The notes under the pieces were generated by a model, which saw only the letters and a list, made by a program, of their open reading frames with translations, was not told the origin of the DNA and searched no databases. The position numbers and the translations under genes were made by a program. A stretch of DNA of 64,000 nucleotides from JADJOY01 sp046331705 [NCBI: bacterium] (lineage in GTDB: Bacteria; JADJOY01). Shown here piece after piece: positions 61,910 to 64,000 of the stretch. The DNA lies in assembly GCA_046331705.1 (NCBI GenBank), contig JAXLQJ010000032.1, positions 21,539-85,538 of the forward strand, read 5' to 3'. Each line of letters begins with the position of its first letter. Within the stretch, counting starts at the first letter, position 1.

Positions 61910-63678
61910 CCCGCGGCGCGCGCAAGCTCGACGCGGCGCTCACGGCGCTCGCGTTCGGGGAGCACGTCCGGGGGGCGCGCGCGGTGGACGTGGGCGCCTC
62001 GACCGGCGGCTTCACGCGCACCTTGCTCGACGCCGGCGCCGCGGAGGTGCTGGCGGTGGACGTCGGTCACGGTCAGCTCGATCCCGCATTGCGCCGCGAC
62101 CCACGCGTGCGGGTCCTCGAGCGCGTCGACTGGAAGCGACTGCCGCCGTCGATCGAGCCAGGTCCCTTCGACGTGTTCACCATCGACGTGAGCTTCACCG
62201 CCGCGCGCACCATGCTGCGCGGGCTGGCGTTCCGCCTGCGGCCGGGCGCCCACGGGCTCGTGCTCGTGAAGCCGCAATTCGAGCTTCCCGAGGGCGCCGT
62301 CGAGCCCGGCGCTCCCGGCGACGCCAGCGTGCGCGCCCGGGCCCTGGAACGATTTCGCGCCAAGGCCGAGCGGCTCGGCTTCACCATCCTCGGCGCGGTC
62401 GACTCGTCCGTACCCGGCGGCAAGGGGACGATCGAGCTCTTCGCCCATCTGCGCTTCGACGGCTGGCAGGCGCGACCGGGCGCGCCCGCTGCCACCGCTA
62501 CGACGACCAGCGCTCCCGTCGAACCGACCCGGGGCGAGGCGCCTGCGATCGCAACCGCGACCCGGCTCATGCGCTGGTTCGCGATCACCGCGCCGGGCCT
62601 GGAAGGGATCGCCGAGGTCGAGGTGCGAGGCCTCGCCGGCGTGAGCGACGTGCAAGCCAACGAGGCGGGAGTCGGCTTCGGCGGGACCCTCGAGACCGGG
62701 CTCCGCGCGAACCTCGAGCTGCGCACGGCAACCCGGGTGCTGGCGCGCGTGGGCACCTTTCGCGCCGAGGACTTCGCGTCGTTTCGTCGCCGTGTGGGCG
62801 GCCTCGACTGGTCGCCGTTCCTCCGCGCCGAGCAGCCGCTCGAGGTCCAGGCGAGCGCGCGCCGCTGCCGCCTCTTCCACACCGATGCCGTGCGCGAGAA
62901 CGTCGAGCAGGGCCTGCGCGACTGGGCCCGCAAGCACCCGCCGGCCGGAGCGCCGGCGGCCCAGCCGCTGCGCATCGCCGCGCGCGGCTCGTCGAATCGC
63001 TGGACGCTCAGCGTCGACGCCTCGGGCGAGCTCTTGCACCGGCGCGGCTGGCGAACCGAAGCCGTCCGCGCGCCGCTGCGCGAGACGCTCGCCGCCGCGT
63101 TGCTCGAGCTTTGCGAGTGGCGCGGCGTGACGCCGCTCGTCGATCCGATGTGCGGCGCGGGGACGCTGGTGATCGAGGCCGCGGCGCTGGCGGTGCGTCG
63201 AGCGCCTGGCCTCGAACGCCGCTTCGCGTGCGAGGACTGGCCGTGCTTCGACGCAGCGCTCGGCGAACGCCTGCGCGCGGAGCTGCGCTCGCGCGAGCTC
63301 GAGGTGGCGCCGGTGCCGATCGTCGGCTACGACCGCGACCCCGCCGCCGTGCGTCTCGCGCGCCGCAACGCCGAGCGCGCGGGGCTCGCCGCGAGCATCG
63401 CGTTCCACCACGGCGACCTCGCGAGCGTGCGCGCCACCGGCGCGACGGGACTGCTGATCGTGAACCCGCCCTACGGCCGCCGGCTCGGCGATCCCGCCCA
63501 GGCGCGCGAGACCTTGCGCGCGCTCGGGCAGCTGCTCACCGCGCGGTTTCGCGGCTGGAACGCCGCCGTGCTCGCCCTCGACCCGAGCTGGGCGCGCGCG
63601 CTCGGGCTCGAGCCGACGCGGACGACGGCGCTGCGAAACGGCGGGCTGCGCGTTCACCTGCTTCAGTTCGCGCTCTGA
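61906..63678 (+). CDS. Fusion of TlyA-like FtsJ methyltransferase and RlmL-like THUMP methyltransferase
   Basis: A 590-residue protein joining two rRNA methyltransferases. Residues 1-195 resemble TlyA without its S4 domain: TRGARKLDAALTAL (Lys), ARAVDVGASTGGFTRTLLDA (SAM loop), VLAVDVGHGQLDPALRRDPR, FTIDVSFTAARTML (Asp), LVLVKPQFELPEGAVE (Lys) and KGTIELFAHLRF (Glu). After a Pro/Ala/Thr linker, residues from about 222 (MRWFAITAPGLEGIAEVEVR) are a THUMP domain, then the RlmL-like methylase with VDPMCGAGTLVIEAAALAVR (Asp413) and LIVNPPYGRRLGDPAQ (Asn520). Expected targets are ribose 2'-O and guanine N2 sites of rRNA. The GTG overlaps the regulator stop by 4 bp. The internal ATG at 62569 has no ribosome site. 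Confidence 0.85.
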   Translation: MTRGARKLDAALTALAFGEHVRGARAVDVGASTGGFTRTLLDAGAAEVLAVDVGHGQLDPALRRDPRVRVLERVDWKRLPPSIEPGPFDVFTIDVSFTAARTMLRGLAFRLRPGAHGLVLVKPQFELPEGAVEPGAPGDASVRARALERFRAKAERLGFTILGAVDSSVPGGKGTIELFAHLRFDGWQARPGAPAATATTTSAPVEPTRGEAPAIATATRLMRWFAITAPGLEGIAEVEVRGLAGVSDVQANEAGVGFGGTLETGLRANLELRTATRVLARVGTFRAEDFASFRRRVGGLDWSPFLRAEQPLEVQASARRCRLFHTDAVRENVEQGLRDWARKHPPAGAPAAQPLRIAARGSSNRWTLSVDASGELLHRRGWRTEAVRAPLRETLAAALLELCEWRGVTPLVDPMCGAGTLVIEAAALAVRRAPGLERRFACEDWPCFDAALGERLRAELRSRELEVAPVPIVGYDRDPAAVRLARRNAERAGLAASIAFHHGDLASVRATGATGLLIVNPPYGRRLGDPAQARETLRALGQLLTARFRGWNAAVLALDPSWARALGLEPTRTTALRNGGLRVHLLQFAL

Positions 63679-63715
63679 TCCCCGCGGCGCCGAGCAGCGC
63701 GCGCCCCGCGCTCGG

Positions 63716-64000
63716 TCAGCCGAGACGCAGCCAGACGAGCAAGGCGCCGAGCGCGAGACCCAGCCCCGCGATTCCGAGCGCAGCCTGGGATCCGACGCGC
63801 TGCGCCTCCGCGAGCTCGTCCTGGGGAGTGGTCGAGAGCACGAAGGGTTGCGCGCGCGTCCCCGGCGCGATCAAGCGCAGCATCCCGAGCGACGGCCCGA
63901 CCGACGGCGCGTCCTCGCTCGGGTCGGCGTCGGCGTCGCGCTCCTCGTCGGCGTCCTCGTCCTCGACCGGCAACGCCAGCTCACCGAGCGCGTACAGAGG
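63716..64000 (-). CDS. C-terminus of a GIDE-like membrane protein, cut by window edge
   Basis: On the minus strand an open frame enters from the right edge and ends at 63716, so only the last 95 codons are seen. The visible part has YALGELALPVEDEDADEERD, an acidic stretch, then GTRAQPFVLSTTPQDELAEA and a final helix LGIAGLGLALGALLVWLRLG. The 'YxLGE...PFVLST...ELxxA' pattern before a C-terminal helix resembles the bacterial GIDE (E3-ligase-like) membrane proteins; this is a weak match made from memory. It may belong to that group or be an unrelated single-pass protein. It converges with the methyltransferase fusion gene. Confidence 0.5.
   Translation of the reverse strand, partial: PLYALGELALPVEDEDADEERDADADPSEDAPSVGPSLGMLRLIAPGTRAQPFVLSTTPQDELAEAQRVGSQAALGIAGLGLALGALLVWLRLG

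Noticed and set aside
61876-63657. A 593-codon minus-strand frame opposite the methyltransferase fusion
   Set aside because: No domain, composition typical of an antisense shadow; the plus strand encodes two recognisable methyltransferase domains.
62569-63678. A separate RlmL-like gene starting at the internal ATG 62569
   Set aside because: No ribosome site precedes that ATG and the upstream frame is continuous with complete TlyA-like motifs, so a fusion is the simpler reading.
1-64000. Mobile element, CRISPR array or phage region
   Set aside because: I found no transposase, integrase, terminal inverted repeats or regularly spaced repeats; composition and gene style look uniform throughout.

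Overview
The window is about 64 kb of very GC-rich, densely coded DNA with 49 protein genes (two cut by the window edges) and one tRNA gene. I see no rRNA, insertion sequence, phage gene or CRISPR array. Lipoproteins with lipoboxes, an outer-membrane-type barrel with a LolA-like partner, NfuA, KorAB, PanBCD beside a deoxynucleoside kinase, and many hybrid histidine kinases point to a Gram-negative bacterium with a large genome. A deltaproteobacterial-type lineage (Myxococcota, Desulfobacterota or Binatota-like) is my inference from gene content, not something the sequence proves.

Layout. 1-9 kb: a DMT transporter (cut by the edge), a luciferase-like oxidoreductase, a secreted ankyrin protein with a membrane tail, a GH99/WbsX-like lipoprotein, a UbiA prenyltransferase, a membrane metallophosphoesterase and an MBOAT acyltransferase. 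9.0 kb: tRNA-Arg(UCU), then an orphan hybrid kinase. 11.6-19 kb: a propeller-like lipoprotein coupled to a sulfotransferase, a DUF6986-type aldolase, a lipoprotein alpha/beta hydrolase and a CPBP protease. 19-27 kb, all on the minus strand: korA-korB, a class V aminotransferase, panB-panC-panD and a deoxynucleoside kinase. 27-33 kb: the LolA-like/outer-membrane pair, a VOC protein with a queuosine-salvage enzyme, CorA and an acyltransferase. 33.7-40.5 kb: an HWE kinase with a coupled phosphoesterase, MsrA, a Nudix protein coupled to a eukaryotic-type 6-phosphofructo-2-kinase/fructose-2,6-bisphosphatase, and a small alpha/beta hydrolase.

40.7-55.2 kb is a signalling island, all on the plus strand: a REC-REC-PAS protein with a coupled flavodoxin, a REC-PAS-PAS-GGDEF-EAL protein, a GAF/PAS hybrid kinase, a HEAT-repeat protein, a CHASE4 hybrid kinase, a single-domain receiver and a membrane diguanylate cyclase. 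55.2-64 kb: an M28-like lipoprotein, a Rieske oxygenase and a small protein in one operon, NfuA, an acyl-CoA desaturase, and an OmpR-type kinase/regulator pair whose last gene overlaps an unusual fusion of a TlyA-like and an RlmL-like rRNA methyltransferase. The last gene is the end of a GIDE-like membrane protein.

How the genes work together. PanBCD supply pantothenate. KorAB links 2-oxoacid oxidation to ferredoxin. The 40.7-55.2 kb block looks like a phosphorelay and cyclic-di-GMP module. Many adjacent genes overlap by 4 bp (ATGA or GTGA), which implies translational coupling. The items most worth following up are the bacterial PFKFB homologue, the TlyA-RlmL fusion, the signalling island and the M28-like protein in which both catalytic-site glutamates are replaced by histidines.
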